From Bacillus subtilis (lineage in GTDB: Bacteria > Bacillota > Bacilli > Bacillales > Bacillaceae_C), in the NCBI RefSeq assembly GCF_008764245.1, contig NZ_VTQV01000026.1, positions 1-61,393 of the forward strand: a DNA stretch of 61,393 nucleotides, in the 5' to 3' direction. Each line of letters begins with the position of its first letter. Position 1 is the first letter of the stretch. Below, piece by piece: positions 36,560 through 47,270 of the stretch. A program made the translations under genes and the position numbers. The notes beneath the pieces were generated by a model. It did not search any database. It was not told the origin of the DNA and was given only the letters and a program-made list of their open reading frames with translations.

Positions 36560-38737
36560 ATGAAATTTCACGCATACATCAGTAAAATTCGTTCTTTTCT
36601 AAGTTATAAAGTGTTCACAGCATTGATTTATTGTTTATTAGCTTTGGTGCTTTTGTTAATTCTGTACCAGAATATGAAGCCAGAGACGTATGATATGGAA
36701 AAATTCCAAGTTGCTGATAAAACGATTCGTTCGCCTAAGACGATAGAAGATGAAATGAAGACTGCGGAAGAGAGAGAAAAGGCAGCAGAAGCTGTCGATA
36801 AAGTATATGTGTTTAAAAAAGAGATGGCACAAAACCGCGTTTCTTTACTAACCTCTATTTTTGATTTTGTTTCGGAAACAAACCATGAATCAACTCAAGA
36901 TGGAAAAGAGGAGGATAAAAAAGATAAGCCAAAAGAAGTTGCCATACAAGACAGATTGAAAGTATTAAAATCGAAATTAACGGGAAATGTGTCAGAAGAT
37001 ATTACAGATGCCATTTCTGATTCGATATTAATTTCACTTTTGCAGGCAAACGAGTCTGATTTGGAAACAACTAAAAATGTCGTGATCCAACATGTGGAAT
37101 CAGCGATGACGGAAAAAATCCGTGATGATGGCCTAAATGATGCGAAAAAGCTTGTGCAGAAACAAATTAGATCGGCAGGTTTGCCTGAGCCATTGGAAAA
37201 GGCAGGAGAAGAGTTGGGACAATATGCCATTGTCCCAAATGATTTATATGATCCAGATTTAACAGAGGAACGGAAGAACCAAGCGATGGCAGAGGTTGAA
37301 CCAGTCAAAATTTTGCAAGGTCAAATTGTGGTACAAGAAGGACATTTAATTGATCGGGATACATATCGCCAATTGGAACTTTTAGGATTATTAAAAAGTA
37401 ATCCTACCATAAAGCCTTTAATTGGACTTGTTTTATTTGTTGCCCTTGTCATCGGCGCAATTTATATCTATTTTTCAAAAGTCGATTTACCTGAAGATAA
37501 GAAGCAAAATTACCTGTTACTATCAAGTTTCATTTTCATCTCCTCCTTAGTCGTGATGAAGATTGTAGGCCTTATCGACGTAGAACTAAATGATATAGCC
37601 TTTATTTTCCCAGCAGCGATGGCACCGATGTTAATCAAAATTTTGATGAATGAACGGTTTGCCCTGATCATGGCGATTTTGCTCGCAGTCTGTGGGAGTA
37701 TTTTGTTTCATGATGGGATCGCAGGAACCATTAATGTTGAGGTCGCCGTCTATATACTCTTTAGTGGGTTAGCAGGTGTTTTGTTTTTATCAGGTCATAA
37801 TGAAAGAAATCATATTTTACGTGCAGGGATTTTCGTATCCCTTATTAACTTGCTGTTAATTTTGTTTTTAATGCTCGGTGGAAATGGACAATATGCGCCA
37901 ACAGAATATTTATATTACGCATTATATGCAGTCGTTTCTGGGCTACTTTCGGCCGTTTTTACTATTGGATTAATACCATTCTTTGAGGCTGGATTTGGCA
38001 TTTTATCAACAATGAGATTAATTGAGCTATCAAGCCCAAACCATCCATTATTGAAAAAGTTATTAACGGAAACGCCAGGCACCTACCACCATAGTGTGAT
38101 GGTCGCCAATTTAGCAGAATCTGCTTGTGAAGCGATTGGGGCAAATGGTCTTTTAGCAAGGGTTGGTTGTTATTATCATGATATTGGAAAGACAAAAAGA
38201 CCGCCTTTTTTCATTGAAAATCAATTGAACATTGAAAATCCCCATGACCATCTTCCTCCTGAAACAAGCCGGGATATTATTTTGGCACATACAACAGATG
38301 GGGCGGAGGAATTAAGAAAACATAAACTACCGAAAGAAATTGTCGACATTGCTGAACAACATCATGGTACGAGCCTTTTAAAATTCTTTTACTATAAGGC
38401 GAAAAAAGAGAATGAAAAAGTGACTGAAAATGAGTTTAGATATCCAGGACCAAAGCCGCAAACAAAAGAAATCGCCATAATTAGCATGGCAGATAGTGTT
38501 GAAGCGGCTGTTCGTTCAAAAACAAATCCAACACCAGAAGAGATTCGTACACTTGTTCATCAAATTGCCCAAGATAAATTGCTCGACGGACAGTTTAATG
38601 AGTGTGATCTGACTTTAAAAGAAATTGAAAAGGTGAAAAAGGTGTTTTGCGAGACTTTAAATGGCATATTTCATTCACGGATTGAGTATCCTGACATAAA
38701 ACAACAGAAGGTGATTGATGGTGGCACTCCTAATTGA
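36560..38737 (+). CDS. pgpH: Membrane HD-domain c-di-AMP phosphodiesterase PgpH
   Basis: PgpH hydrolyses cyclic di-AMP and so influences potassium and osmotic balance. Order of parts in about 725 residues: one N-terminal membrane span (about 15-37), an external domain, a seven-helix membrane block (7TMR-HDED, about 285-485), and a cytoplasmic HD domain (PGTYHHSVMVANLAESA, then YYHDIGKTKRP with the HD pair). ATG 36560 follows TGGAGG by 5-6 bases; ATG 36548 in frame lies inside the SD. The end overlaps ybeY. Confidence 0.95.
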   Translation: MKFHAYISKIRSFLSYKVFTALIYCLLALVLLLILYQNMKPETYDMEKFQVADKTIRSPKTIEDEMKTAEEREKAAEAVDKVYVFKKEMAQNRVSLLTSIFDFVSETNHESTQDGKEEDKKDKPKEVAIQDRLKVLKSKLTGNVSEDITDAISDSILISLLQANESDLETTKNVVIQHVESAMTEKIRDDGLNDAKKLVQKQIRSAGLPEPLEKAGEELGQYAIVPNDLYDPDLTEERKNQAMAEVEPVKILQGQIVVQEGHLIDRDTYRQLELLGLLKSNPTIKPLIGLVLFVALVIGAIYIYFSKVDLPEDKKQNYLLLSSFIFISSLVVMKIVGLIDVELNDIAFIFPAAMAPMLIKILMNERFALIMAILLAVCGSILFHDGIAGTINVEVAVYILFSGLAGVLFLSGHNERNHILRAGIFVSLINLLLILFLMLGGNGQYAPTEYLYYALYAVVSGLLSAVFTIGLIPFFEAGFGILSTMRLIELSSPNHPLLKKLLTETPGTYHHSVMVANLAESACEAIGANGLLARVGCYYHDIGKTKRPPFFIENQLNIENPHDHLPPETSRDIILAHTTDGAEELRKHKLPKEIVDIAEQHHGTSLLKFFYYKAKKENEKVTENEFRYPGPKPQTKEIAIISMADSVEAAVRSKTNPTPEEIRTLVHQIAQDKLLDGQFNECDLTLKEIEKVKKVFCETLNGIFHSRIEYPDIKQQKVIDGGTPN

Positions 38738-39191
38738 TGCTATAGATGAGACGGGGCAACTAACAGAAGAAAACTTAGGGATGATAGAGAAACTTTTAAC
38801 GCATGCAGCTGAAGTGGAAGAAATTGATGAAGAAGCAGAAGTTTCTTTAATATTTGTTTCCAACCCAAAAATACAAGAAATAAATAAGGAATATCGCGGG
38901 AAAGATCAAGTGACAGATGTGATTTCTTTTGCACTTGAGGAAAGTTTAGAAGGAGAGGTTATGATTCAAGGCACACAACTACCACGTGTTCTTGGTGATA
39001 TCATTATCTCTCTAGACCGAACAGAGGAGCAAGCCCGTGAATATGGACATTCCTTTAAACGAGAATTAGGCTTTCTAGCTGTTCATGGTTTTTTACATTT
39101 GCTTGGATATGATCATATGAACAAAGAGGATGAGGAGCTCATGTTCAATAAGCAGAATGAAATATTGGCAGGTTTTGGTCTTGAAAGATAG
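38718..39191 (+). CDS. ybeY: Endoribonuclease YbeY (16S rRNA maturation)
   Basis: A zinc-dependent RNase that takes part in 16S rRNA 3' processing. The metal motif HxxxHxxGxxH is HGFLHLLGYDH near residues 122-132, and TDVISFALEE near 65 is family-specific. I use ATG 38718, 5 bases after AAGGTGAT; GTG 38721 and TTG 38715 are adjacent alternatives. It overlaps the pgpH end by 20 bases, and its end overlaps dgkA. Confidence 0.95.
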   Translation: MVALLIDAIDETGQLTEENLGMIEKLLTHAAEVEEIDEEAEVSLIFVSNPKIQEINKEYRGKDQVTDVISFALEESLEGEVMIQGTQLPRVLGDIIISLDRTEEQAREYGHSFKRELGFLAVHGFLHLLGYDHMNKEDEELMFNKQNEILAGFGLER

Positions 39192-39564
39192 GGGGAGTTT
39201 TTCTCTAATCCGATTATTATCTGCCTTTAAGTATGCGATACAAGGGATTCAATATGCAGCTAAATCAGAAAAAAACTTTCAAATTCATCTTTTTGCTGGA
39301 TCGGTTGTGATCATGCTATCTTTTTTTCTAAGACTTGATAAAATCGAGTGGATTTTTATGATGATCTCTATTTTCGGCGTAATGGCTTTAGAATTAGTAA
39401 ATTCTGCGATGGAAAGGGCTGTTGATTTAGCGACGGACAAAATCCATCCCTTAGCAAAGCAGGCTAAAGACTTAGCGGCTGCTGCGGTGTTAATCTATAC
39501 GCTCATGGCCGTTTTAATTGGCGTCCTTATCTTAGGTCCGAAAATGATCCAGCTCTTTTATTAG
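39181..39564 (+). CDS. dgkA: Undecaprenol kinase / diacylglycerol kinase family
   Basis: A small integral membrane kinase of the DgkA family; in B. subtilis the enzyme at this place phosphorylates undecaprenol. Three membrane spans are seen (about 36-53, 58-78, 103-123), together with the signature ELVNSAMERAVDLATDKIHPLAKQAKDLAAAAV. I start at TTG 39181, inside the end of ybeY, giving 127 residues. The longer ORF from 39130 reads through ybeY in another frame and does not look like the family. The start SD is weak, so coupling to ybeY is probable. Confidence 0.88.
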   Translation: MKDRGSFSLIRLLSAFKYAIQGIQYAAKSEKNFQIHLFAGSVVIMLSFFLRLDKIEWIFMMISIFGVMALELVNSAMERAVDLATDKIHPLAKQAKDLAAAAVLIYTLMAVLIGVLILGPKMIQLFY

Positions 39565-39571
39565 AACTCCT

Positions 39572-39613
39572 AAGTGTAGACAAAGTCAATTTTGACTTTG
39601 TCTACACTTTTTT
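39572..39613 (+). terminator. Terminator after dgkA
   Basis: About 16 paired bases: AGTGTAGACAAAGTCA and TGACTTTGTCTACACT from 39573 to 39608, with a short T-rich loop, followed by a T-run. The 247-base spacer to cdd (39614-39860) otherwise shows no gene. Confidence 0.92.
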
Positions 39614-39836
39614 AAAAGGAAAACCCTTTACGAATGAATTTCCCAGACTATATTCACGCTTTAACTGGTACATTCACACAATTTCCGTCTTCAGGATAAA
39701 AAAACCGATGCAAGAATTTGAATGTGTTAAGCAGGTGCGGTAAAATAATTTTACGGTCATTTCCGGCGATGAAATGGAAATGTTCAAAAAACTTTCTTGA
39801 AAATGATAACTTTTTGATCGATTTGTAGTAAAATAA

Positions 39837-41175
<1,339 letters not shown>

Positions 41176-41305
41176 GACACATTGATCATTTTGACAAATT
41201 TTATGCAGTATGGCTTTAAGAGATAATGAGAAAATAATCTTATTCGACTTTATCTTTAGAGAAGGCGAAAAATGATTGATCACTTGGAAAGGCGGGAATT
41301 TTAAA

Positions 41306-41452
41306 ATGTATGAATTCACGTGGAAAGTTTTCAAAGAAACAGGTAATGTCAATACGTATCTGCTTCTAAAAGAACTTGAAAAAGAAGAGCATTTGAATAT
41401 TCTGCCATGTGGGGAAAATCCGGACGAAGCAGACTGCACACAAGTGACTTAA
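41306..41452 (+). CDS. yqzL: YqzL family small protein
   Basis: A 48-residue ORF from ATG 41306 reads MYEFTWKVFKETGNVNTYLL, continues KELEKEEHLN and ends ADCTQVT. B. subtilis has the similar YqzL in the same place, between era and recO. The FTWKVF...TGN...YLLLKELE pattern is what I recognise. The SD is moderate (GGAAAGGCGGG). Function is unknown. Confidence 0.82.
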   Translation: MYEFTWKVFKETGNVNTYLLLKELEKEEHLNILPCGENPDEADCTQVT

Positions 41453-41506
41453 GCGTGTGAATTATCCCAGAATGCTGTGAATACAGTGAAAGGGGATAAA
41501 CAATTA

Positions 41507-42265
41507 ATGGTCAATAAATTTGAAGGTATTGTCATTCGAACGACAGATTATGGGGAATCAAATAAAATTGTGACAATCTACACGAGAGAGGCTGGAAAAA
41601 TCGCTGGAATGGCTAGGGGAGCTAAGAAACCGAGTAATCGGTTATCCAGCGTTTCCCAGCTCTTTACATACGGATATTTTGTTATTAGCGGAACAAGAGG
41701 TTTAGGAACGATTCAACAAGGAGAAATGATTTCATCCCTTCGCTATATAAGAGAAGATATTTTTAAAACAGCTTATGCCTCTTATATTGTCGATCTGCTT
41801 GATAAGGGTACCGAAGAAAAAGAGAGTAATCCATTTTTATTTGAGTTACTTTATCAAACATTGATCTACATTAATGAGGGGTATGATCCTGACATTGTCA
41901 CGAATATATTCGAAATGAAAATGCTCAATGTATTTGGATTATACCCTGAGATGAATCACTGTGTTCTTTGTGGAAATACTGAATCTCAATTTGGTTTTTC
42001 TATTAAAGAAAATGGGTTAATTTGCCAAGACTGTTTTCAAAAGGATCCCCATTTTTTTCCTGTCTCACAAAATACGATAAAGTTGTTAAGATTATTTTAT
42101 TTCTTTGATATCCATCGACTAGGATCCATTTCAGTAAAAGAGAGAACGAAAAAAGAACTTCGAGACGTTATTTCCACTTATTATGATGAATATTCTGGTC
42201 TAAACTTGAAAACAAAACGCTTTTTAGATCAATTGGGGAGTTGGAAGGATCAATTAAGTGACTAA
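41507..42265 (+). CDS. recO: DNA repair protein RecO
   Basis: RecO works with RecR to load RecA on SSB-covered single-stranded DNA. It has an N-terminal OB-fold ([28 protein letters not shown]). A helical C-terminal part follows, with a zinc-finger-like set CVLCGN...CQDCF near 149-171. ATG 41507 (MVNKFEG) follows AAAGGGGA; the ORF extends ten codons upstream. About 252 residues, as usual. Confidence 0.94.
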   Translation: MVNKFEGIVIRTTDYGESNKIVTIYTREAGKIAGMARGAKKPSNRLSSVSQLFTYGYFVISGTRGLGTIQQGEMISSLRYIREDIFKTAYASYIVDLLDKGTEEKESNPFLFELLYQTLIYINEGYDPDIVTNIFEMKMLNVFGLYPEMNHCVLCGNTESQFGFSIKENGLICQDCFQKDPHFFPVSQNTIKLLRLFYFFDIHRLGSISVKERTKKELRDVISTYYDEYSGLNLKTKRFLDQLGSWKDQLSD

Positions 42266-42291
42266 TTTTCTAATCTCAAAATGAGTAAATA

Positions 42292-42320
42292 TTGACTTTT
42301 ACGCAAATTTCAGCTATTTT
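42292..42320 (+). promoter_or_regulatory. Promoter of the glyQS T-box leader
   Basis: TTGACT (42292-42297) and TATTTT (42315-42320) with a 17-base spacer. It is placed so that transcription begins shortly before the T-box stem I. Confidence 0.6.
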
Positions 42321-42344
42321 CTTCTTATAAGAAAAATTATTCAG

Positions 42345-42545
42345 GCTGTGAAGAAGGAAAAAAGTAGCAGAAATGATTTCATTTTAGCGACCCCGGGATG
42401 GTGAAAGCCGGGTATGAAACTTCTGTGAACGGCATTCCCGAACAGCAATTGAAAAAGTTGGCTACTGATGTAGCAAATAGGGTGGAACCGCGGGTAAACT
42501 CTCGTCCCTATGCTTAAAAAGCATAGAGGATGGGAGTTTTTTGAT
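42345..42545 (+). promoter_or_regulatory. T-box riboswitch controlling glyQS
   Basis: The T-box sequence GGTGGAACCGCGGG is at 42481-42494. A short stem III GCTAC-TGAT-GTAGC lies before it (42461-42474). A distal stem I loop GGGATGGTGAAAGCC and flanking arms AGAA..TTTCAT / ATGAAA..TTCT are visible. The terminator stem spans about 42498-42538, ending in a T-run at 42537-42542. GGC at 42431-42433 is a candidate glycine specifier. Uncharged tRNA-Gly would favour the antiterminator and permit glyQS transcription. Confidence 0.9.
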
Positions 42546-42614
42546 ATTTAGAGAAAGATGGTGTTTATCGCAGGCGCCTTATGCTTTACTAATTTAAATG
42601 GAGGCTGAAAAGTA

Positions 42615-43505
42615 GTGAATATTCAAGAAATGATTTTGACCTTGCAAAAACATTGGTCAGACTATGGATGCATTCTTATGCAGGCGTATGATGTAGAAAA
42701 GGGAGCGGGAACTATGAGTCCTTATACTTTTTTAAGGGCTATTGGTCCTGAGCCTTGGAATGTGGCCTATGTAGAGCCATCTAGAAGACCAGCAGACGGT
42801 CGCTATGGAGAAAATCCCAATCGATTATATCAACATCATCAATTTCAGGTCATTATGAAACCATCTCCAGACAATATCCAAGAAATGTACTTAGATTCTT
42901 TAAAAGCGCTTGGGATTGATCCACTAGAACATGATATTCGTTTTGTAGAGGATAATTGGGAGAATCCTTCTCTCGGTTGCGCTGGTCTTGGATGGGAAGT
43001 GTGGCTCGATGGGATGGAAGTCACGCAATTTACTTATTTTCAACAAGTGGGTGGATTGGCGTGTAAACCAGTCTCAGTGGAATTAACTTATGGCATCGAA
43101 AGGTTAGCTTCTTACATTCAAGATAAAGAAAATGTATTTGATCTGGAATGGACGAATGGCTTTACAATCCGAGATATCTTTTATCAACCAGAATTTGAAC
43201 ATTCCAAGTATGCATTCGAAACATCGAATCAAAAAATGTTATTTGATCTGTTTAACACGTATGAAGCAGAAGCTAAAGAGCAAATGGAGCATGGTTTAGT
43301 ACATCCTGCTTATGATTATATTCTAAAGTGTTCCCATGTTTTTAATTTACTGGATGCAAAAGGAGCTATCTCCGTAACAGAAAGAACAGGGTATATAGGG
43401 AGAATGAGAAATATGGCTAGACAAGTTGCCAAAACCTTTTATGAGGAACGGGAAAAACTTGGTTTTCCAATTCTAAAGCAAAAGGAGGAAGCCCGTCATG
43501 AGTAG
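42615..43505 (+). CDS. glyQ: Glycine--tRNA ligase alpha subunit
   Basis: Alpha subunit of the alpha2beta2 glycyl-tRNA synthetase; it makes the glycyl adenylate. Class II features are visible: [43 protein letters not shown] early, then [34 protein letters not shown], and the motif 3 region [14 protein letters not shown]. 296 residues. Start GTG 42615 behind TGGAGGC. The end overlaps glyS by 8 bases. Confidence 0.97.
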   Translation: MNIQEMILTLQKHWSDYGCILMQAYDVEKGAGTMSPYTFLRAIGPEPWNVAYVEPSRRPADGRYGENPNRLYQHHQFQVIMKPSPDNIQEMYLDSLKALGIDPLEHDIRFVEDNWENPSLGCAGLGWEVWLDGMEVTQFTYFQQVGGLACKPVSVELTYGIERLASYIQDKENVFDLEWTNGFTIRDIFYQPEFEHSKYAFETSNQKMLFDLFNTYEAEAKEQMEHGLVHPAYDYILKCSHVFNLLDAKGAISVTERTGYIGRMRNMARQVAKTFYEEREKLGFPILKQKEEARHE

Positions 43506-45555
43506 TCGTGATTTATTGCTGGAAATTGGTCTTGAAGAAATTCCTGCCAGATTTGTATTAGATGCTATTGACCAATTACAGGGAAAAATAAAAGAATGGT
43601 TAACGGAAAGAAAAATAGAATTTGGCGAAGTTCGGGCATTCTCGACCCCAAGAAGATTAGCGGTTCTCGTATCCCATGTTGCTGAATCCCAACAAGATAC
43701 GGAATTAGAAGTGAAGGGACCGACAAAGAAAATAGCTCTTGATCAGGAGGGGAATTGGTCAAAGGCAGCAGTAGGGTTTTCAAAATCTCAGGGAGCCCAA
43801 GTAGATGATATTTTCTTTAAAGAAATAAAAGGTGTGGAATATGCTTTCGTCCAGAAATTTGAAAAGGGGCAAGCAACAGAGAAAATCTTACCGGATCTGA
43901 AAGAAATTATTACTTCGCTTCATTTTCCAAACAATATGCACTGGGGTAATTTAAGCACGCGCTATATTCGCCCCATCCGCTGGATAGTGGCTTTATTTGG
44001 CCAAAATGTGATTCCTTTCAATATCGCAAATATAGATGCGGGTAACAAAACGTATGGGCATCGTTTCTTAGGGAATGAAATTCATTTAACATCACCAAAA
44101 GAATATGAGCAATTATTACTTAGCCAATATGTGATCGCAGACTATGAAAAAAGAAAAACAGCAATCGAAGAACAAATCGCCAAACTAGCGGAAGAACATC
44201 AATGGGTTATTCCAATTGACCAAGCATTATTAGAAGAGGTTACAAATCTTGTTGAGTATCCAACGGCATTTTATGGCTCTTTTCAAAAAAGTTTCCTTGA
44301 ATTGCCGAAAGAAGTTTTAATTACGTCTATGAAGGAACACCAACGCTATTTTCCAGTAGAAGATCAAGATCATCATTTACTCCCTTATTTTATTGCTGTT
44401 CGAAATGGTGATCATCGAGAATTGGAAAAAGTGATGAAGGGGAACGAAAAAGTACTAAGGGCTCGTTTGCAAGATGCGGATTTCTTCTATCATGAAGATC
44501 AAAAACTGACGATTGAGCAAGCACTAAAGAAGTTAAATCATATTGTTTACCATGAAAAGCTTGGAACACTTTCAGAAAAAGTAAAAAGAGTAACATGGAT
44601 TGCAAAAGAAATCGCTCATACACTAGATGTTACAGACGTGGAGCACGCTTTAATTAGCAGAGCAGCTGAAATTAGCAAATTTGATTTAGTGACGAATATG
44701 GTTGACGAATTTCCGGAATTACAGGGAATTATGGGTGAAAAATATGCTTTGCTTCAAGGTGAGAAACCCGAGGTCGCCCAAGCGATCAAGGAACACTACC
44801 AACCAATTCATCCAGAGGATCCAGTTCCTAGTTCGATGATTGGCTCAGTTATAAGCATAGCGGATAAATTGGATTCGATCGTTTCTTCCTTTTCAATCGG
44901 CTTAATTCCAACTGGTTCACAGGATCCTTATGCTCTTAGACGACAAGCGGCAGGGATTGTAAAAATATTACAGGTAAAAAACTGGAATGTGACCTTACCA
45001 GCCCTTTTAGAAATAGCCCTAAAAGGGAGTCAACAAGAAAATAATCAAGAAGTTTACCAACAACTTAAAAAGTTTTTCAGACTAAGATTGAACTATTTAT
45101 TAGAAGAAAAAGGAATTCGCTATGACATTGTGGAAGCTATATTAGACAGCGAGTGGACTAGTATTCCACAAATCCTGCAAAGAGCTGAAGTGCTGGAGAG
45201 CAACAGCCAGCAACCAGATTTTAAAGCTGTTGTTGAGTCGTTATCAAGAGTATTAAATATTGCAAGTAAAGCAGAAGAAACCACATTCGTTGATCAAAAG
45301 CTTTTTGAAAACGAATATGAAAAGACATTGTATAAAGAATGGCAACAGGCAGAAGATCTTATAAAACATGCAGACTCTGTGGAAGCTCATTATCAAGCAC
45401 TAGCTGCACTAGAACCGATGATTTCAAGCTATTTTAATCATACAATGGTCATGACAGAAAACGAATCAGTGAAAAGAAATCGCTTGGCCCAAATGAAAAA
45501 CTTAGCTAAACTCATCTATCAATTCGCAGATATGAACAAAATAATCGTGAAGTAA
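43498..45555 (+). CDS. glyS: Glycine--tRNA ligase beta subunit
   Basis: The beta subunit binds tRNA-Gly. The 685-residue protein starts [20 protein letters not shown], has [13 protein letters not shown] near 280, an HD-like region ([31 protein letters not shown]), and ends in an anticodon-binding helical part with [28 protein letters not shown]. It overlaps glyQ and is followed by a terminator. Confidence 0.97.
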   Translation: MSSRDLLLEIGLEEIPARFVLDAIDQLQGKIKEWLTERKIEFGEVRAFSTPRRLAVLVSHVAESQQDTELEVKGPTKKIALDQEGNWSKAAVGFSKSQGAQVDDIFFKEIKGVEYAFVQKFEKGQATEKILPDLKEIITSLHFPNNMHWGNLSTRYIRPIRWIVALFGQNVIPFNIANIDAGNKTYGHRFLGNEIHLTSPKEYEQLLLSQYVIADYEKRKTAIEEQIAKLAEEHQWVIPIDQALLEEVTNLVEYPTAFYGSFQKSFLELPKEVLITSMKEHQRYFPVEDQDHHLLPYFIAVRNGDHRELEKVMKGNEKVLRARLQDADFFYHEDQKLTIEQALKKLNHIVYHEKLGTLSEKVKRVTWIAKEIAHTLDVTDVEHALISRAAEISKFDLVTNMVDEFPELQGIMGEKYALLQGEKPEVAQAIKEHYQPIHPEDPVPSSMIGSVISIADKLDSIVSSFSIGLIPTGSQDPYALRRQAAGIVKILQVKNWNVTLPALLEIALKGSQQENNQEVYQQLKKFFRLRLNYLLEEKGIRYDIVEAILDSEWTSIPQILQRAEVLESNSQQPDFKAVVESLSRVLNIASKAEETTFVDQKLFENEYEKTLYKEWQQAEDLIKHADSVEAHYQALAALEPMISSYFNHTMVMTENESVKRNRLAQMKNLAKLIYQFADMNKIIVK

Positions 45556-45571
45556 TGCCAAAAGCTAAATT

Positions 45572-45605
45572 AAAGGCTATCACCATGTGGTGATAGCCTT
45601 TCAAA
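45572..45605 (+). terminator. Terminator after glyS
   Basis: AAGGCTATCACC pairs perfectly with GGTGATAGCCTT around an ATGT loop (about 45573-45600), with a short T-run. No ccpN gene lies between it and ppsR. Confidence 0.85.
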
Positions 45606-45620
45606 GGGGATGTGTAATAG

Positions 45621-46430
45621 GTGACAGAACCTATCATTTATGTAGTATCGGATTCTGTAGGGGAAACAGCTGAACTTGTAACAATCGCTGCTTTAAGGCA
45701 GTTTAATGGTTCGGACGCCTTAATTAAACGTTATCCATATATCGAGAATACGGAGGATATTGATCAAATCATTTCAAGAGCTATAAAGGATCAAGGCATG
45801 ATAGTTTATACACTAGTGAAACCTGAAATAAGAGAATATATGAAAAAGATGACCCACCTTCATCAGATTAATGGCATTGATATTATGGGTCCCCTAATGG
45901 ATAAATTTGAAAAGAAGTTTGAAAGAGCTCCATTAAATGAACCCGGTTTAGTAAGAAAGTTAGATGAAGATTATTTTAAACGGATTGAAGCGATTGAATT
46001 TGCCGTTAAATATGATGATGGACGTGACCCTCGGGGATTATTAAGGGCTGATATTATTCTAATTGGCGTTTCAAGAACCTCAAAAACACCTTTATCCCAA
46101 CACTTAGCTTTAAAAAGCATTAAAGTAGCCAATGTTCCAGTTCTTCCTGAAATAGATCCTCCAAAAGAGTTATTTACTGTTGATCCTAAAAGATGTATTG
46201 GTTTGAAAATTAGTCCAGAAAAATTGAATCATATCCGCCGAGAGAGATTAATCGCGTTAGGATTAAATGATAATGCAAGTTATGCGAACATCGAAAGAAT
46301 AAAAAAAGAGTTGGAGTATTTTGATTTAATCTCCCGAAAAATCGGATGCACGATTATTGATGTTACGAATAAGGCGGTTGAGGAAACCGCTAATCTGATT
46401 ATTAGTTATATGAATCACAAAAAAAGCTAG
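45621..46430 (+). CDS. ppsR: Pyruvate phosphate dikinase regulatory kinase/phosphatase PpsR
   Basis: A DUF299 bifunctional enzyme: an ADP-dependent kinase and Pi-dependent phosphorylase that switches pyruvate phosphate dikinase or PEP synthetase off and on. The P-loop [18 protein letters not shown] near 150-167 and the N-terminal [13 protein letters not shown] are diagnostic. 269 residues. Start GTG 45621 follows AAGGGGATG. In B. subtilis (yqfL) the regulator gene ccpN precedes it; here glyS does. Confidence 0.95.
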   Translation: MTEPIIYVVSDSVGETAELVTIAALRQFNGSDALIKRYPYIENTEDIDQIISRAIKDQGMIVYTLVKPEIREYMKKMTHLHQINGIDIMGPLMDKFEKKFERAPLNEPGLVRKLDEDYFKRIEAIEFAVKYDDGRDPRGLLRADIILIGVSRTSKTPLSQHLALKSIKVANVPVLPEIDPPKELFTVDPKRCIGLKISPEKLNHIRRERLIALGLNDNASYANIERIKKELEYFDLISRKIGCTIIDVTNKAVEETANLIISYMNHKKS

Positions 46431-46448
46431 ACTCTTCAGTTGTTAATC

Positions 46449-46478
46449 ATGGCAAAACAACTAAATTTAAGCTATAAT
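46449..46478 (+). promoter_or_regulatory. Promoter candidate for yqxD-dnaG-rpoD
   Basis: TATAAT at 46473-46478 with ATGGCA (46449-46454) 18 bases upstream, in the 202-base spacer between ppsR and yqxD. A second, weak sigma-H-like pair (AGGAATA 46530-46536, 12 bases, TGGAAAAT) lies further down. In B. subtilis this operon has sigma-A and sigma-H promoters. Confidence 0.45.
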
Positions 46479-46632
46479 ATAAATTTGTGTTTAATAAATA
46501 CTTGGAAAAAGGTTTAGAGCTAAATTTTTAGGAATACACTAGGGACAATGGAAAATTACCTAGGACGGGAAAAAACGACATGTTTCCTTAAATACTTTTC
46601 ATAATAAGAAGGAATCAACGGAGTGATGTAGA

Positions 46633-47112
46633 ATTATAGAGAGTAAACGCATATTTGTTGATGCAGATGCATGTCCTGTTAAAACAGAAATAAAGAAAGC
46701 TGCAGATCAATACGGTTGGCATGTTTGCTTTGTTGCTTCCTATGATCATAAACCAACTGATTTAAATGATAGAGAAGATTGGGTGTTTGTAGATCCTGGA
46801 AGAGATTCCGCGGATCTCTATATTTTAAATCATATTCATCCGAACAATCTGTTGATTACACAGGATATAGGTTTAGCTAGCCTAGCGATCGTGAGAAATG
46901 TTCATGTGATCTCACCACGTGGGAAAACCTTTAAAGAAGACTCTATTCAAACTGCCCTTGATTTTCGCTACTTATCTGCCTTGGAGAGAAAAAAAGGGAA
47001 CTACGGTAAGGGGCCTAAAATGTTTACTGATGATGATCGGAATAGGTTCATAAAAACTCTTTGTGAATTGTTGTCGAATTTTGAAGGAGAATCAGCATTT
47101 AAGTCGAATTAA
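46633..47112 (+). CDS. yqxD: YaiI/YqxD family protein (DUF188, PIN-like), with probable ATT start
   Basis: A UPF0178/DUF188 protein, a PIN-like domain of unknown substrate. The family's invariant start IFVDADACPV is encoded at about 46651-46680, followed by FVASYDHK, VDPGRDSADLYI, ITQDIGLA and SPRGKTF. The frame is closed by a TGA at 46624-46626 just before the conserved N-terminus. No ATG, GTG or TTG occurs between that stop and the motif, so initiation is best placed at ATT 46633, 9 bases after GGAG (46620-46623). This gives 159 residues. Conventional callers would start at GTG 46783 and lose the DADACPV motif. It is the first gene before dnaG and rpoD, as in B. subtilis. Confidence 0.8.
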   Translation: MIESKRIFVDADACPVKTEIKKAADQYGWHVCFVASYDHKPTDLNDREDWVFVDPGRDSADLYILNHIHPNNLLITQDIGLASLAIVRNVHVISPRGKTFKEDSIQTALDFRYLSALERKKGNYGKGPKMFTDDDRNRFIKTLCELLSNFEGESAFKSN

Positions 47113-47156
47113 TATAAATGACGAAAACATTTATTTTGCTATTTTCATTGCACAAG

Positions 47157-47225
47157 GAGGATGTTTGAAGACTAGATAAAAATGAAAAAAATCATCATCC
47201 CTTTCATCCTTTTTTGAACATCCTC
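47157..47225. other. Long-range stem-loop in the dnaG leader
   Basis: GAGGATGTT (47157-47165) can pair with AACATCCTC (47217-47225) over 9 bases, closing a 51-base loop that itself has an ATGAAA/TTTCAT pairing. No T-run follows on the plus strand. It lies between yqxD and dnaG and could affect processing or attenuation of the dnaG-rpoD message. Confidence 0.4.
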
Positions 47226-47270
47226 TTGAAGAGATAATAAGTTTAATTTTAATAGATGGAGATGGACTTT

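Noticed and set aside
46530-46556. Sigma-H promoter before yqxD
   Set aside because: AGGAATA fits the -35, but the -10 (TGGAAAAT) misses the GAAT core, so I mention it only as a weak candidate.
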